DNA of 14,860 nucleotides from an uncultured Fusobacterium sp. (GTDB lineage Bacteria > Fusobacteriota > Fusobacteriia > Fusobacteriales > Fusobacteriaceae), in assembly GCA_900543175.1 (NCBI GenBank), contig UQQO01000045.1:1-14860 (forward strand), written 5' to 3'. Positions 12,760 to 14,860 of this stretch are shown piece after piece. Position 1 is the stretch's first letter. Each line of letters opens with the position of its first letter. Position numbers and translations under genes: made by a program. The notes beneath the pieces are model-generated. The model was not told the DNA's origin. It made no database searches and saw only the letters and a program-made list of their open reading frames with translations.

Positions 12760-14790
12760 TTAGAATTTATATTCCATTCCAATATAATAGTTTCTTTCTG
12801 GAGAAGCAGCATATTTTATAACATCATCTTTTGAATCATAGTTTACATAATCGCAGTATTGTTCATTAAATAAGTTATTAATTCCTCCAAATACAGAAAG
12901 ACCATTATTGAAATTATATCTAGTAGAAATATTAGTTACTATATAGCTATCAACTTTAGATTTTTTATTATAAAAATCATTAGAAGCATAAGCTTTTCCA
13001 TGATAAAGAGTTTCTAAATTAAATATAAGTTGAGGAGTTATCTCATAAGTAGCTCCTAAACCATACATTATTTTACTAACACCAGGAATTTCATTTCCCT
13101 TATATGGACCATCAGTAATTTCATTATGCATATAAGTGAAATTCTCTCTTAAAGTTAATTTATCAAAATATTGTTCACTTGCTAGTTCTAGACCTATTCT
13201 TTCAGTTTTACCATTTAGATTATAGAAACTATTTCCACCCATAGCTCCACTTTCTGAGTCAGGATCATACATAATCTCTTTATCACCAGCTATATAGAAA
13301 ACACTACCTGCTAAATAGATATTTTCTATTAAAGTTTTTGTTCCTAATTCAAAAGTGTCAACTGTTTGTGCTTCTTTTTTAGGAGATTTTTCTTCCCACC
13401 AACTTGAGAACTCTGTTAAACTAGGATTTCTTTTTACTCTATTATAACTAAAGAAAACTGAAGAATCTTCATCAAATAGATAGTTAGCTGTTAATTCATA
13501 GTTTGTATTTGTAGGAGAGTCTTTAGTTCTTCCAGTTTTTTTAGAATTTATTTCACCACTAGAATTAAATGTTGTTTTATCTTCATCAAATTCATTTTTT
13601 TCAATTCTAATTCCTTGAGTAAATATAAAGTTATTATAAGAGTATTTATTTAGTATATATCCACCAATAGCCTCAAAATCTATATCAGAATGAGATTGAT
13701 AGTATACTTTTTTCTCTCCTTTTTTAGGCGTTGCCCAAGTATCTTCTTTAACTTTAGCTTTAGAATAATCTCCACCTAAAATTAAATAGCTATTATCAAG
13801 ATAATTATATTTTAATTGTGCATTTGTATAAAAAGAGTCAGTGTCTTTAGTTCTTTTTCTATATTTTGGATTATCATTTTTTCCATTATAGTTATATTTA
13901 TAATCTCTTTCTCTATACTCAACTACTGATGAAAACTCTAAATTATCAGTTAATTTTTTATCAAAAGTTAATATATACTTATCTTGTTCATCTGTTCCCA
14001 ATCTTCCAGCATTTTTATTTTGTTTTCTATCCTCATCATATTCCTTTTTATTTAAACCAGTAATTCTATCATTTGCAACTTTTTTATTATGGCTATATTT
14101 AAATCCTAATTTACCATCATCTAATTTATAGTTAGCTCCAACTTGGATAAAATCAAGATCTTTCTTTTCTCCCTCTCTATACCCATTTTTATCACTAGTA
14201 GAGTAGTTAACTTCAGCATCTAATCTATCAGTGATATTCATACCATAATTTAATTTATATTTTCTATAATCATATGAACCACCTTCAAATCCAACATTAC
14301 CCCAATATTTTTTATTTTCATTATCTTTTGTAATAATATTGATAACTCCAGCAGTTGCATTTCCTCCATACATAATAGCTCCACCAGCAGGAACAACCTC
14401 TATTTTTTCAACTTGTTCAATAGGAATAAAGTCAAGATCATATTGTCTATTATCCATTCCATTTTGAGGAATTCCATCAACAAGGACAACTAAAGATTTA
14501 TCAGCTAACTTTGGTACTTGTCCTCTCATAGAAAAAGATCCATCAGTTAAAAATAGTCCAGGAACCATTTTTAAAGCATCTTCAACATTTCTATAACCTT
14601 TCTTTTCGATTTCTTCACCAGTGATAACAGTGATATTTTTTGCTGTTTCAATTACAGGAGTTTCCTCATATCTTTCTGTTGTAATAGTTGATTCATTAAG
14701 TCTTACTCCATAATCCTTTTCTTTTGTTGTTTCTTCTGCAAATAAACTTGAGCTAATAATTAAAGCTAAAATTCCAATTTTTTTATACAT
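12760..14790 (-). CDS. TonB-dependent outer-membrane receptor
   Basis: A 676-residue precursor. The signal peptide MYKKIGILALIISSSLFA is cleaved near residue 18. A TonB-box-like segment ESTITTE lies at about 33-39. The plug domain spans about 50-155, with DALKMVPGLFLTDGSFSMRG, LVVLVDGIPQNG and GGAIMYGGNATAGVINIITK. A 22-strand-type barrel then runs to the final Phe, with the C-terminal boxes SVFGGINNLFNEQYCDY and NYYIGMEYKF. Such receptors import cobalamin, siderophores or heme with TonB energy. No FRAP/NPNL heme motif was seen. Its convergent position beside a B12-riboswitch operon makes a corrinoid ligand attractive, but siderophore receptors look alike at this level. GGAGGGAAA precedes the ATG. 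Confidence 0.93.
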   Translation of the reverse strand: MYKKIGILALIISSSLFAEETTKEKDYGVRLNESTITTERYEETPVIETAKNITVITGEEIEKKGYRNVEDALKMVPGLFLTDGSFSMRGQVPKLADKSLVVLVDGIPQNGMDNRQYDLDFIPIEQVEKIEVVPAGGAIMYGGNATAGVINIITKDNENKKYWGNVGFEGGSYDYRKYKLNYGMNITDRLDAEVNYSTSDKNGYREGEKKDLDFIQVGANYKLDDGKLGFKYSHNKKVANDRITGLNKKEYDEDRKQNKNAGRLGTDEQDKYILTFDKKLTDNLEFSSVVEYRERDYKYNYNGKNDNPKYRKRTKDTDSFYTNAQLKYNYLDNSYLILGGDYSKAKVKEDTWATPKKGEKKVYYQSHSDIDFEAIGGYILNKYSYNNFIFTQGIRIEKNEFDEDKTTFNSSGEINSKKTGRTKDSPTNTNYELTANYLFDEDSSVFFSYNRVKRNPSLTEFSSWWEEKSPKKEAQTVDTFELGTKTLIENIYLAGSVFYIAGDKEIMYDPDSESGAMGGNSFYNLNGKTERIGLELASEQYFDKLTLRENFTYMHNEITDGPYKGNEIPGVSKIMYGLGATYEITPQLIFNLETLYHGKAYASNDFYNKKSKVDSYIVTNISTRYNFNNGLSVFGGINNLFNEQYCDYVNYDSKDDVIKYAASPERNYYIGMEYKF

Positions 14791-14825
14791 TTTCCCTCCA
14801 AATTTTTTATATATTTAGATGGAAT

Positions 14826-14860
14826 AAAAAAACAGCAAATAGAGTTTCTACTTACTGCTG
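14826..14860 (-). terminator. Terminator-like hairpin in the leader of the TonB-receptor gene
   Basis: On the minus strand CAGCA (plus 14856-14860) pairs with TGCTG (plus 14833-14837). An inner AGTAGA/TCTATT stem adds to it, and seven Ts (plus 14826-14832) follow. It lies 36 bp upstream of the receptor start, and I see no convincing promoter between. It may be the end of a riboswitch expression platform that starts outside the window, or the terminator of an upstream gene. Confidence 0.6.

Noticed and set aside
13866..14063. Plus-strand frame of 65 codons opposite the TonB receptor
   Set aside because: A Tyr/Phe/His-rich shadow of the barrel-coding sequence.

Overview
The window looks like a chromosomal segment from a member of the Fusobacteria, most likely the genus Fusobacterium. 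It is very AT-rich, uses AGA/AAA/TTA codons heavily, and has strong AGGAGG-type ribosome binding sites. It combines clostridia-like fermentative enzymes (iron-dependent alcohol dehydrogenase, short-chain acyl-CoA dehydrogenase, Fe-S flavoprotein) with clear outer-membrane features (a TonB-dependent receptor ending in Phe, and lipoproteins). The assignment rests on gene style, not on a marker gene. No rRNA, tRNA, CRISPR array, transposase or phage gene was seen.

Left part (1-2340, minus strand): a probable operon of an iron-sulfur flavoprotein, a MerR-family regulator and an iron-containing alcohol dehydrogenase. It is read from one promoter with a 19-bp spacer holding a perfect 20-bp palindrome, the classic MerR-activated architecture. 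The regulator carries Cys52, as in the aldehyde sensor AdhR of Bacillus subtilis. Its C-terminus is changed by an apparent one-base frameshift.

2341-4480: a minus-strand lipoprotein built of MORN-type repeats; a stand-alone FabG-like reductase with a GTG start; and a small secreted protein of unknown function. Each has a recognisable terminator. 4481-7574: an acyl-CoA dehydrogenase and a TDT-family membrane transporter form a minus-strand pair, divergent from a LysR regulator. The dehydrogenase lacks about five residues in a normally conserved FAD-contacting loop.

7575-8024 is a 450-bp non-coding stretch packed with hairpins. It includes a roughly 167-bp imperfect palindrome with nested arms that looks like a dispersed non-coding repeat. 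8025-9838 (minus) holds a HD-domain phosphohydrolase, a META-domain lipoprotein and a Sir2 deacylase. 9988-11166 (plus) is a MalY/PatB-type PLP enzyme.

Right part (11167-14860): a near-consensus promoter drives a cobalamin riboswitch followed by an intrinsic terminator. It then reads into three small unknown genes (40, 70 and 47 codons) and a MarC-family membrane protein. A bidirectional terminator separates this from a convergent TonB-dependent receptor, whose own leader begins with a terminator-like hairpin. The B12-controlled cluster of small proteins plus MarC, facing an outer-membrane receptor, is the best candidate here for an undescribed system. The link to cobalamin uptake or handling is an inference from the riboswitch and the context.
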